From: Soehngenia longivitae
GTDB lineage: Bacteria > Bacillota > Clostridia > Tissierellales > Tissierellaceae
Length of the DNA stretch: 64,000 bases
Reading direction: 5' to 3'
Assembly: GCF_004684055.1 (NCBI RefSeq)
Contig: NZ_SRIB01000011.1
Span: forward strand, 1-64,000
Under the pieces are notes generated by a model. It was given only the letters and a program-made list of their open reading frames with translations, was not told the origin of the DNA and ran no database searches. Shown here one piece after another: positions 56,783 to 64,000 of this stretch. Each line of letters opens with the position of its first letter. The first letter of the stretch is position 1. A program made the position numbers and the translations under genes.

Positions 56783-58840
56783 ATGAATAATCTTAAGAAA
56801 AATGTTAGATACGTTACAAACGTTGGACCAAAGCGTGCTGAAAAATTAAATAAGTTAAATATATATTCAGTAGAAGATCTGATCTTTTTCTTTCCGAGAA
56901 CATATGAAGATAGAACTATTATAAAATCGATTGATGAGTTTGACAATAATGAAACAGTGAATTGCATAGTTACTATAAAATCAAATCCAACAATTTCCCA
57001 CTTAAGAAATAATTTAAAATTATTAAAAGTAATAGCTACTAACGGTGATAATGAGGTATCTCTAGTATGGTTTAATCAAACTTACTTAAAAAATAAAATA
57101 AATGTGGGTGAAAAATATTTTTGCAGAGGGAAGATAACTAAAAACAAGTATGAAATACAAATACAAAATCCTGAGATAGAGCCTTTTGCAAATAATAACT
57201 CATTCATTTCAATAGTACCAATTTATTCTTTAACAGATGGTCTTAGTAATAAGGAATTAATAAAAATTATAAAAAATTGTTTAGATGAATATTTAATGTA
57301 TGTTGTAGATATATTGCCGGATGACCTACGAAATAATTATAATTTAATGAATAAACAAGCTGCAATAAAAGCTTTACATTTCCCTAATAACATGGCAGAG
57401 TTAGAAAAAGCAAGAAAAACTCTTGCATATGAAGAATTGTTAGTATTGCAATTAACTTTGAGCTCTATAAAAATTAAAGATAAAGAGGAAAATGGGATTA
57501 GTTTCTCTAGGAATGATAAATTAAATATTTTTATAAACAATTTACCATTTGAATTGACTAAATCTCAAAAAGATGTAGTAGATGAAATTTTAAATGATAT
57601 GTCGCAGGGAAAGCAAATGAATCGTTTAGTTCAAGGTGATGTTGGTTCAGGGAAAACAGTTATAAGCGCCATAGCAATGTTTAATGCAGTATTAAATGGT
57701 TATCAAGCTACTATGATGGCACCTACAGAGATTCTTGCATTACAACATTATGAAACATTATCTTTTTTATTCAATAAAATAGAAATAAAAATTGAAGTAC
57801 TAACTAGTAGTACCAATAAAAAGAGAAAAGAAAACATACTGAAAGGTTTAGCTTTAGGTGAGATAGATATTTTAATTGGTACACATTCAATAATACAAGA
57901 AAATGTACTATTTAAAAACCTTGGTTTAGTTGTTACTGATGAACAACATAGATTTGGAGTTAATCAGAGGATGAAGCTTGCAGCAAAAGGTAATTCGCCT
58001 GACATATTGGTAATGACTGCAACTCCAATACCTAGAAGTCTTGGTTTGATTTTATATGGTGATCTAGATATATCAACTATTAAAGAATTACCCCCAGGTA
58101 GGCAAAAAATTGAAACTTTTGTGATGAGTACGAATAAAGAGAATGAAGTATTTAGCTTTATTAATAAACAGATTGAAGAAGGGCACCAAGCATATATTGT
58201 TTGTCCATTAATTGAGTCAAATAATATGGATAATTTAAATTCAGCTGAAAGTGTATACAGTAAAATAGTTGATACATTTGGAGATAAATATATTTGTGGC
58301 TTGATACATGGAAAGTTAAACCAAAAAGAAAAAGAAAAAGTTATGGACGATTTTAAAAATGGAATAATAAAGATTTTAGTTTCCACTACAGTTATCGAAG
58401 TAGGGGTAAATGTGGCTAATGCAAATACTATGGTAATTTATAATGCAGATAGATTTGGACTTTCTCAACTCCATCAATTAAGAGGAAGGGTTGGGAGATC
58501 ATCTCACAAATCTTACTGTATTCTATTGAATGATAATTTTAGCAAAATTTCTAGAGAGAGAATGAGAGTTTTGCAATCGACAAATGATGGCTTTGAAATT
58601 TCAGAAAAAGATTTGTACTTAAGAGGCCCTGGTGATTTTTTTGGGACTAAACAACATGGATTACCTCAATTAAAAATTGCAAATTTATTTAGAGATATAA
58701 ATATTTTAAAAGTAGCTCAAAATGATGCAAAACTTATTCTTGAAGAAAATAGGTTACTTAACAATGCGAATTATGGGTTGTTAAGAAATAAAGTTGATAA
58801 ATTAATAGATAGTATAGATAACGAAATAATACTTAATTGA
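56783..58840 (+). CDS. recG: ATP-dependent DNA helicase RecG
   Basis: 685 residues from ATG 56783, about eight bases after GGAGTGG; GTG 56771 lies inside that SD. N-terminal wedge/OB domain (about 55-180), Walker A QGDVGSGKTVI, the DEQHRFGVNQR box, TATPIPRSLG, and helicase C motifs STTVIEVGVNVANA and QLHQLRGRVGRSS. RecG reverses stalled forks and processes D-loops. recG-rsmD-coaD follow the fakA gene as in many Firmicutes. Confidence 0.97.
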   Translation: MNNLKKNVRYVTNVGPKRAEKLNKLNIYSVEDLIFFFPRTYEDRTIIKSIDEFDNNETVNCIVTIKSNPTISHLRNNLKLLKVIATNGDNEVSLVWFNQTYLKNKINVGEKYFCRGKITKNKYEIQIQNPEIEPFANNNSFISIVPIYSLTDGLSNKELIKIIKNCLDEYLMYVVDILPDDLRNNYNLMNKQAAIKALHFPNNMAELEKARKTLAYEELLVLQLTLSSIKIKDKEENGISFSRNDKLNIFINNLPFELTKSQKDVVDEILNDMSQGKQMNRLVQGDVGSGKTVISAIAMFNAVLNGYQATMMAPTEILALQHYETLSFLFNKIEIKIEVLTSSTNKKRKENILKGLALGEIDILIGTHSIIQENVLFKNLGLVVTDEQHRFGVNQRMKLAAKGNSPDILVMTATPIPRSLGLILYGDLDISTIKELPPGRQKIETFVMSTNKENEVFSFINKQIEEGHQAYIVCPLIESNNMDNLNSAESVYSKIVDTFGDKYICGLIHGKLNQKEKEKVMDDFKNGIIKILVSTTVIEVGVNVANANTMVIYNADRFGLSQLHQLRGRVGRSSHKSYCILLNDNFSKISRERMRVLQSTNDGFEISEKDLYLRGPGDFFGTKQHGLPQLKIANLFRDINILKVAQNDAKLILEENRLLNNANYGLLRNKVDKLIDSIDNEIILN

Positions 58841-58857
58841 TCTTGGTGGTGTTTTAA

Positions 58858-59427
58858 ATGAGAGTTATATCTGGCAAGAGAAAAGGGAAAAAATTATGTG
58901 GGCCTAAATCTAATAATATAAGGCCTACTGAAGATCGTATTAAAGAATCCATGTTTAACATAATTAGCCCAATTATAGAAAAAGCTATAGTACTAGATTT
59001 ATTTGCAGGGACTGGAAGCATTGGGATAGAATTTTTAAGCAGGGGTGCTGAAAAAGCTATATTTGTTGATAATTCAATAGGTAGCATTCAGTTAATAAAT
59101 AAAAATCTGAATTTAACAGGTTTTGAGGCTGATGCGACTGTTATTAAAATGGATGGATTAAAAGCATTAAATATATTTTCAGATAAAGGTTTAAAATTTG
59201 ATTATATTTTTATAGATCCCCCTTATGACAATATAGAACTATACAATAAAGCCTTAGAAAAAATATCTTCATTGAATATATTGAAAAATAATGGTATTCT
59301 TATAGCAGAACATAATGTTAGTTTATTGCTCAGAGAGAAATATGGGGATTTAATGATTACTGACATTCGAAAATACGGAAATAAATTGATGACTTATTTT
59401 AAATATTATGAGGTGACTACCAAATGA
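58858..59427 (+). CDS. rsmD: 16S rRNA (guanine966-N2)-methyltransferase RsmD
   Basis: 189 residues. MRVISGKRKGKKL, RPTEDRIKESMFNII, the SAM site VLDLFAGTGSIGIEFLSRGA and the catalytic DPPYDN are present. It methylates G966 of 16S rRNA. It starts 17 nt after recG, with GGTGGTG-like SD context, and overlaps coaD by ATGA. Confidence 0.97.
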   Translation: MRVISGKRKGKKLCGPKSNNIRPTEDRIKESMFNIISPIIEKAIVLDLFAGTGSIGIEFLSRGAEKAIFVDNSIGSIQLINKNLNLTGFEADATVIKMDGLKALNIFSDKGLKFDYIFIDPPYDNIELYNKALEKISSLNILKNNGILIAEHNVSLLLREKYGDLMITDIRKYGNKLMTYFKYYEVTTK

Positions 59428-59906
59428 AAGTAATTTACCCTGGGAGTTTTGATCCTATAACATTTGGACATTTAGATATAATTAAAAGATGCTCCCAAAA
59501 GTTTGACAAAACAGTAATTGCTGTTTTAAATAATCAGAATAAAAATAGTTTATTCAGCGTAGAAGAAAGAATAGATTTAATAAAAGAAGTCACTCGAGAC
59601 ATAGATAATATAGAAGTTCTATCCTTTTCTGGCTTATTAACTGAATTTGCTAAAAGTATTGATTGCCCAACCATAATCAGAGGATTAAGAGCAGTATCTG
59701 ATTATGAGTATGAATTACAAATGGCATTAATTAACAAAAAATCTTATCCTGATTTAGAGACTCTATTTATGGTAGCTTCTTCTGATGTTTCATTTTTAAG
59801 TTCGAGTATCATAAAGGAAATAGCTTCTTATGGTGGAGATGTTAAATGCTTTGTACCTAAAGTTGTAGAAAATGCACTTGTAAAAAAATATGAAGGGAGA
59901 GTTTGA
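59424..59906 (+). CDS. coaD: pantetheine-phosphate adenylyltransferase
   Basis: 160 residues. YPGSFDPITFGHLDIIKR (T/HxGH motif), IIRGLRAVSDYEYELQMA and the C-terminal SFLSSSIIKEIASYGGDV are typical. It adenylylates phosphopantetheine to dephospho-CoA, following CoaBC. Overlaps rsmD by 4 nt, and its stop is next to the start of the coiled-coil gene. Confidence 0.98.
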   Translation: MKVIYPGSFDPITFGHLDIIKRCSQKFDKTVIAVLNNQNKNSLFSVEERIDLIKEVTRDIDNIEVLSFSGLLTEFAKSIDCPTIIRGLRAVSDYEYELQMALINKKSYPDLETLFMVASSDVSFLSSSIIKEIASYGGDVKCFVPKVVENALVKKYEGRV

Positions 59907-59908
59907 CT

Positions 59909-60379
59909 ATGGACTTATTAGAATTAATAGATGAAATTGAAGATATTGTTGAAGCTGGAACGTCTGTTCCTCTGACAAATAAAGTAATGGTAAATAAAGA
60001 AGAAATTATGGAATTATTAAGAGAAATAAGGATTAAACTCCCAGATGAAATAAAACAAGCTGCTTGGATAAAAGAAGAAAGAGAGAGGATAATTTCTCAA
60101 GCACAAGAAACTGCTGAAAATATACTTAACGATACACAACTGAAGTTGGAGCAAATGATTAATAAAGAGGAAGTCCTTAAAAATGCAAATCAAAAAGCAA
60201 ATGACATAATTAGAAAAGCACAATTAAGTGCTGAAGAAATTAGGAATGGAGCATTAGATTATGCAGATGAATTGCTTTATGAGACACAGGAGAGATTGAA
60301 AGAATTAATTCAACTTCTTAATGAAAATAGAAAAGAACTCAAAATAATATCAGATGAAGCTAAAGATATAACTAAGTAG
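59909..60379 (+). CDS. coiled-coil protein of unknown function
   Basis: 156 residues from ATG 59909 with GAAGGGAGAG upstream. The sequence begins MDLLELIDEIEDIVEAGTSVPLTNKVMVNKEEIMELL, a segment shared by clostridial proteins found after coaD. Residues about 45-150 form a continuous charged coiled coil with heptad-like Ala/Glu/Gln spacing, resembling V-type ATPase subunit H/E or the DivIVA tail. No membrane segment. The function is unknown; automatic annotation as ATPase is based on the coiled coil only. The stop lies within the hairpin shared with tmcAL. Confidence 0.8.
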   Translation: MDLLELIDEIEDIVEAGTSVPLTNKVMVNKEEIMELLREIRIKLPDEIKQAAWIKEERERIISQAQETAENILNDTQLKLEQMINKEEVLKNANQKANDIIRKAQLSAEEIRNGALDYADELLYETQERLKELIQLLNENRKELKIISDEAKDITK

Positions 60380-60405
60380 ATAGGAACCTATCTACTTAGT
60401 TATAT
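60366..60405. terminator. 40-nt palindromic terminator shared by converging genes
   Basis: ATATAACTAAGTAGATAGG (60366-60384), AA, and its exact complement (60387-60405), a 19-bp stem with a 2-nt centre. It includes the plus-strand stop (60377-60379) and the minus-strand tmcAL stop (60392-60394). Neither side has a strong T run. Confidence 0.78.
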
Positions 60406-61630
60406 ATGGTGTTGTTTGAATGTCTTTATTTAAGATTGGCTGTGCGGGGCACAGACCATAGTAGTAAATATTTGTAGCCAATATTTCCTTTTTAATTGCA
60501 ATGTCATTTTTAAGACTATCTATCTTTTTATAATCTGCGAATTTATTTAACACAATTAAATCAGAGACTTTGCTTATCTTGTTTAGTAATTCAAAACCCT
60601 TTTGGTTAGCACCTAATATTCTAATGTATTTAGGAGTTGAGCTAAAATAGTTATCAGTGTCTTCTTTTTTTGTGTTTAAAATTAATTGCAACAAAGTGCG
60701 TCTTATTCTTGAACGAGTATGTGTTTTTGATGCTACCATTCCTATAAATTCCTCATAATTTGTAGATTTAAATGCTTTTTCAATAATTCTGTTCTCCAAC
60801 CCATCCTTAATGCCAAATTGATTTTTTAAATTCTCTCTGTCAGTATTTAACAGTAAATAATTTAATGTTGTATAATAATTATCTAACTTATTAAATGTTT
60901 TATATTCTTTGAAGAATTGCTCTAATACTACAAAAGTATTCTCAGGAACTAAATTATAGCTTTTATACAATCCTTTACCAAAAATATTTTTTCTAATAGC
61001 ACTTGCTGAGGCATATCCATTGGAAATATTATTATCATTATAACCGTGACCTTTTCTTTTAATAGTTATCGGTTTTATATCGGATTCTAATTTTCTCAAA
61101 GCTTTGAGGTATTCAACAGCTAGGATATTGTTTGGATTTTTTAATATATCGCTTATTTTAACATTATACACATCTAAAAAATATTGTTTGATAGCATTGT
61201 TTCTAGAAACAGGGTAAGATATTCCAGAAGCTAAATTTGATTTAAGCTCTTTTTTGTAATAGTATGGTTCTTCCACAAGTACATTAGCGATTTCTATCAG
61301 AATGTCTAATTCACCCAACTCACTTCCAAATGCAATATAATCAACGATATTTAATTTTTCAAGTATGCGTACAGAACCATAAGCAAATAGTTCAGCAGTC
61401 TGAACTGATGATAAATAAGGGAGTTCTATAACTAAATCAACACCATTATCTATTGCCATTTTAGCTCTCGACCATTTGTCAACGATTGCTGGTTCTCCTC
61501 TTTGAACAAATGAACTACTCATAATACATATGCTATGGGAAGCATTTGTTAACTCTTTTGCTTGATTTAAGTGAAATAAATGTCCAAAATGAAAAGGATT
61601 ATATTCAGTTATTAACGCAACTGTTCTCAT
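60392..61630 (-). CDS. tmcAL: tRNA(Met) cytidine acetate ligase TmcAL (YlbM)
   Basis: 412 residues on the minus strand. MRTVALITEYNPFHFGHLFHLNQAKE is the nucleotidyltransferase start (HxGH motif FHFGH); MSSSFVQRGEPAIVDKWSRAKMAIDNGVDLVIELPY and GYASASAIRKNIF follow. TmcAL uses acetate and ATP to acetylate C34 of elongator tRNA-Met. It is divergent from ackA, the acetate kinase, which is a fitting though not proven metabolic link. Confidence 0.95.
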   Translation of the reverse strand: MRTVALITEYNPFHFGHLFHLNQAKELTNASHSICIMSSSFVQRGEPAIVDKWSRAKMAIDNGVDLVIELPYLSSVQTAELFAYGSVRILEKLNIVDYIAFGSELGELDILIEIANVLVEEPYYYKKELKSNLASGISYPVSRNNAIKQYFLDVYNVKISDILKNPNNILAVEYLKALRKLESDIKPITIKRKGHGYNDNNISNGYASASAIRKNIFGKGLYKSYNLVPENTFVVLEQFFKEYKTFNKLDNYYTTLNYLLLNTDRENLKNQFGIKDGLENRIIEKAFKSTNYEEFIGMVASKTHTRSRIRRTLLQLILNTKKEDTDNYFSSTPKYIRILGANQKGFELLNKISKVSDLIVLNKFADYKKIDSLKNDIAIKKEILATNIYYYGLCPAQPILNKDIQTTPYITK

Positions 61631-61661
61631 AAAATTACTCCTCGCTTTTAATATACTATAT

Positions 61662-61690
61662 ATTCTAATATATTTTTACATAAATGACAA
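61662..61690 (-). promoter_or_regulatory. promoter of tmcAL
   Basis: Minus strand: TTGTCA (61685-61690), 17-nt spacer, TAGAAT (61662-61667). The start codon lies about 30 nt further, behind a GCGAGGAGT ribosome site. Confidence 0.75.
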
Positions 61691-61710
61691 AAACACTTAT
61701 ATTTTAATTG

Positions 61711-61739
61711 TTGATTTTATAACATAAATAATATACTAT
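61711..61739 (+). promoter_or_regulatory. promoter of ackA
   Basis: TTGATT (61711-61716), 17-nt spacer, TACTAT (61734-61739), about 20 nt before AGGAGG (61757-61762). Confidence 0.72.
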
Positions 61740-61769
61740 AAATATAGAATATTACTAGGAGGTTGCCAA

Positions 61770-62963
61770 ATGGATATACTTGTAATCAATTGTGGAAGTT
61801 CCTCTCTTAAATATCAGTTAATTGATATGGAGGGGGAAAAGGTTTTAGCTAAAGGATTAGTAGAAAGGATTGGGATTGAAGGATCTAGGATAAAGCATGA
61901 ACCAATAAATGCTGAAAAAGTAGTGATCGAAGAACCAATACAAGATCATAAAAAAGCATTAAAGATGGTTGTCGAAGCAATAGTTAGTAAAGAACATGGT
62001 GTAATTGAATCAATGAATCAGATTACTGCAGTGGGACATAGAGTTGTACATGGGGGGGAAGATTTTTCAAAATCCGTAATTATTACTGATAAAGTTATGG
62101 AAGCATTGGAAAAAAATATAGAACTAGCTCCTCTACATAATCCACCTAATATAACTGGGATAGAAGCTTGTAAGGCGATCATGCCTGATGTCCCAATGGT
62201 AGCAGTATTTGACACTGCATTTCATCAAACCATACCAGAGGAAAATTATATATATGCGATTCCTTATGAATATTATGAGAAATATAAGATTAGAAGATAT
62301 GGTTTCCATGGGACTTCCCATAAATATGTTGCTTTCAGGACAGCGGAAATTCTTGGTAGAGATTTAAAAGATTTAAATATTGTAACTTGCCACTTAGGAA
62401 ATGGTGCAAGTATTACAGCAATAAAATCTGGGGTTTCAATTGATACTAGCATGGGATTTACTCCTTTGGAAGGGTTAGCAATGGGAACAAGATCAGGTAA
62501 CATAGATCCTGCTATCATTCCATTCTTGATGAAAAAAGAAAATATGAGTTGCGATGAAGTAAATGATGTATTAAATAAAGAATCAGGTGTGCTTGGTGTT
62601 TCTGGAATAAGTAGCGATTTTAGGGATCTTGAAGATGAAGCTGCTAAAGGGAATAAAAGAGCGCAATTAGCTTTAAATTTATTTGCTAATCGTGTTAAAA
62701 AATACATTGCAGCTTATATAGCCGAATTAGGAAGAGTAGATGCCATAGTATTTACAGCAGGTGTTGGAGAAAATTCTCCACTAATTAGAAAAATGGTTTG
62801 TGATGGTCTAAATTTTATTGGAGTATCAATTGACAATGAACTTAACGATGTCAAGGGCAAAGAGAGGATAATAAGTAGTGAAGATTCAAAAGTAAAAGTC
62901 CTTATAGTGCCAACTAATGAAGAACTAATGATAGCAAGAGAAACGATGGAATTAGTAAAATAA
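61770..62963 (+). CDS. ackA: acetate kinase
   Basis: 397 residues, full length. [26 protein letters not shown], the [12 protein letters not shown] segment, [22 protein letters not shown] and [22 protein letters not shown] are intact. It makes ATP from acetyl phosphate in fermentation. pta, often adjacent, is absent here; ackA has its own promoter on one side and the yceD promoter on the other. Confidence 0.98.
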   Translation: MDILVINCGSSSLKYQLIDMEGEKVLAKGLVERIGIEGSRIKHEPINAEKVVIEEPIQDHKKALKMVVEAIVSKEHGVIESMNQITAVGHRVVHGGEDFSKSVIITDKVMEALEKNIELAPLHNPPNITGIEACKAIMPDVPMVAVFDTAFHQTIPEENYIYAIPYEYYEKYKIRRYGFHGTSHKYVAFRTAEILGRDLKDLNIVTCHLGNGASITAIKSGVSIDTSMGFTPLEGLAMGTRSGNIDPAIIPFLMKKENMSCDEVNDVLNKESGVLGVSGISSDFRDLEDEAAKGNKRAQLALNLFANRVKKYIAAYIAELGRVDAIVFTAGVGENSPLIRKMVCDGLNFIGVSIDNELNDVKGKERIISSEDSKVKVLIVPTNEELMIARETMELVK

Positions 62964-62970
62964 TATTTAA

Positions 62971-62999
62971 TTGACTTTTCCTTAAGACAAATATATAAT
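62971..62999 (+). promoter_or_regulatory. promoter of yceD-rpmF
   Basis: TTGACT (62971-62976), 17-nt spacer, TATAAT (62994-62999), close to consensus. It lies 27 nt before the yceD ATG and gives this pair a separate start from ackA. Confidence 0.85.
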
Positions 63000-63025
63000 G
63001 GTAATGTTAGTCTAGAGGTGATTAT

Positions 63026-63526
63026 ATGTTGATTGACATATCTAACATATTGGATAAAGACTATTTTGAAGAAGAATTGAGTTTTGATTTTGATGAAAAG
63101 ATATTAGATTTAGGTAATCACATAAATATCAAATATCCAATCAAAATCAATATAATAATTTCAAAGTCTTTAAATAATATACTATTTAAATTGAAATGTA
63201 AAATAAATTACGAAGCTATCTGTTCCAGATGTTTAGAATTATATGATGGCTCTTTCTCTATTATATCTGGAGGGAATATAGTCTATAAAAAGAATAATGG
63301 AGATTTTGAAGAAAATAGTCTTATCATAAAGAATCAATCAGTTAATCTAGACGAGTTTTTATACCAAGAAATTGCAAGTTCAATACCTATGAAATTTCTA
63401 TGCAGAGAAGATTGTAAAGGACTATGCGAAAAATGTGGTGTAAATTTGAATGATAAAAATTGCGAATGTGACAAGCAATCGTACGATTTGAGATTTGAAA
63501 AATTAAAAAATTTGACCTTTGATTAG
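63026..63526 (+). CDS. YceD family protein (DUF177), L32-linked
   Basis: 166 residues, ATG 63026 after TAGAGGTGAT. The family shows the central CSRCLELYDG and the C-terminal CREDCKGLCEKCGVNLNDKNCECDK, together with SIPMKFLC. The cysteine clusters suggest a zinc site. YceD is linked to 23S rRNA maturation and nearly always precedes rpmF, as here (15 nt). Confidence 0.95.
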   Translation: MLIDISNILDKDYFEEELSFDFDEKILDLGNHINIKYPIKINIIISKSLNNILFKLKCKINYEAICSRCLELYDGSFSIISGGNIVYKKNNGDFEENSLIIKNQSVNLDEFLYQEIASSIPMKFLCREDCKGLCEKCGVNLNDKNCECDKQSYDLRFEKLKNLTFD

Positions 63527-63541
63527 TGAGGAGGTGTTTGA

Positions 63542-63721
63542 ATGGCTGTACCAAAGAGAAAAACTTCAAAAGCAAGAAGGGATAAGAGAAGAGCTTCTTC
63601 TTATAGATTAAATAAGGCTACTTTTTCAGAATGCCCACAATGCCATGAACCTAAACAACCACATAGAGTTTGTAGAAATTGTGGGTATTATGACGGAAGA
63701 GAAGTAATGGTGGTTGAATAA
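63542..63721 (+). CDS. rpmF: 50S ribosomal protein L32
   Basis: 59 residues. MAVPKRKTSKARRDKRRAS start, CPQCHEPKQPHRVCRNCGYYDGREV zinc ribbon with four cysteines (C+ form). The SD GAGGAGGTG just before the ATG is near-ideal, as expected for a ribosomal protein. It is followed by a terminator separating it from plsX. Confidence 0.97.
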   Translation: MAVPKRKTSKARRDKRRASSYRLNKATFSECPQCHEPKQPHRVCRNCGYYDGREVMVVE

Positions 63722-63725
63722 TTGC

Positions 63726-63781
63726 TTTAATATAAAAAGACACTCTAGCTTATGTCAATTAGGGTGTCTTTTTATATTAAA
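63726..63781 (+). terminator. terminator after rpmF
   Basis: TTTAATATAAAAAGACAC (63726-63743) pairs with GTGTCTTTTTATATTAAA (63764-63781); the stem extends inward through CTCTA/TAGGG-type pairs. The loop is large, and A/T tracts flank it on both arms. Confidence 0.82.
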
Positions 63782-63868
63782 GACTATTAGCGATGATACT
63801 TTATCAAATATTCACTAATAGCTAAGTATATGTTAAAATAAAAAAATAACTAATAGAAGAGGGATAAT

Positions 63869-64000
63869 ATGAAGATAATTATAGATGTTATGGGAGGAGA
63901 TAATGCACCTCATTCTAATATTAAAGGTGCTATTGATTCTCTTAAAGAGAATAATATTAATATTATTTTAGTAGGTCCTAAAGATATAATTGAAGAAGAG
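63869..64000 (+). CDS. plsX: phosphate acyltransferase PlsX (5' part, runs off the window)
   Basis: The first 44 codons are present, after AGAGGGATAAT. MKIIIDVMGGDNAPHSNIKGAIDSLKENNINIILVGPKD is the PlsX N-terminus. The enzyme makes acyl-phosphate from acyl-ACP, which PlsY uses to acylate glycerol-3-phosphate. yceD-rpmF-plsX is the usual order and fatty-acid genes would be expected after it. I saw no convincing FapR operator in the short leader. Confidence 0.95.
   Translation, partial: MKIIIDVMGGDNAPHSNIKGAIDSLKENNINIILVGPKDIIEEE

Noticed and set aside
63783-63825. Inverted CTATTAG/CTAATAG pair upstream of plsX as a FapR operator
   Set aside because: Only 7 nt per arm, about 25 nt apart, and not like the compact FapR site. 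Too weak to call.

Overview
The window is a stretch of low-GC, gene-dense chromosome, almost entirely housekeeping, from an anaerobic member of the Firmicutes. I infer class Clostridia or the neighbouring Tissierellia. The evidence is the AT-rich codon use, AGGAGG-type ribosome sites with many TTG and GTG starts, two T-box leaders, RemA, the PASTA kinase/PP2C pair, the DivIVA/SepF/YlmH division cluster, a HemZ-type coproporphyrinogen dehydrogenase, and above all the SCIFF ranthipeptide pair (scfA-scfB) between yajC and secD, a position known from Clostridia. I cannot name the species. I see no prophage, insertion sequence, CRISPR array, rRNA operon or degraded gene.

Layout, left half. 1-2,760: tRNA-Gly and tRNA-Arg, a macro-domain protein, a zinc-dependent phospholipase C-like protein and a T-box-controlled asnA. 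2,860-9,970: an unrecognised protein, a CBS-CBS-ACT protein, ruvCAB, a SpoIID-like protein, queA and tgt. 10,020-14,500: yajC, scfA-scfB, secD, secF and a LapA-like protein, the protein-export block. 14,590-23,180: recJ, bifunctional rel, dtd, an MBL-fold hydrolase, hemZ and a T-box-controlled aspS. 23,180-30,210: tcdA, an RseC-like protein, a Cys-only CsoR/CstR-like repressor, glyA, a PDZ/radical-SAM/DUF512 protein, der, plsY and gpsA.

Layout, right half. 30,260-38,260: tRNA-Pro (minus strand), then a division cluster (membrane protein, HlyD-like, yggS, sepF, yggT, ylmH, divIVA, lspA, rluD, pyrR) converging on rqcH. 38,400-54,290: yicC, remA, gmk, rpoZ, coaBC, priA, def, fmt, a zinc metallopeptidase, rsmB, rlmN, prpC, pknB, rsgA and rpe, then thiT-thiN under a TPP riboswitch. 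54,350-64,000: rpmB (minus), an Asp23 protein, fakA, recG, rsmD, coaD, a coiled-coil protein, tmcAL (minus), ackA, yceD, rpmF and the start of plsX.

The genes form tightly packed operons with frequent 4-30 nt overlaps, in recognisable functional blocks: queuosine and protein export, stringent response and tRNA quality control, division, translation start and N-terminal processing, Ser/Thr signalling, thiamine uptake, phospholipid synthesis. I found no clear undescribed multi-gene system. The observations most worth following are: a set of perfect hairpins placed four to six bases before the Shine-Dalgarno of scfB, recJ, priA and recG with no room for a promoter; two genes whose only sensible start is ATT; a CstR-like repressor that keeps two cysteines but lacks the copper-site histidine; and a macro-domain gene apparently co-transcribed with tRNA genes.
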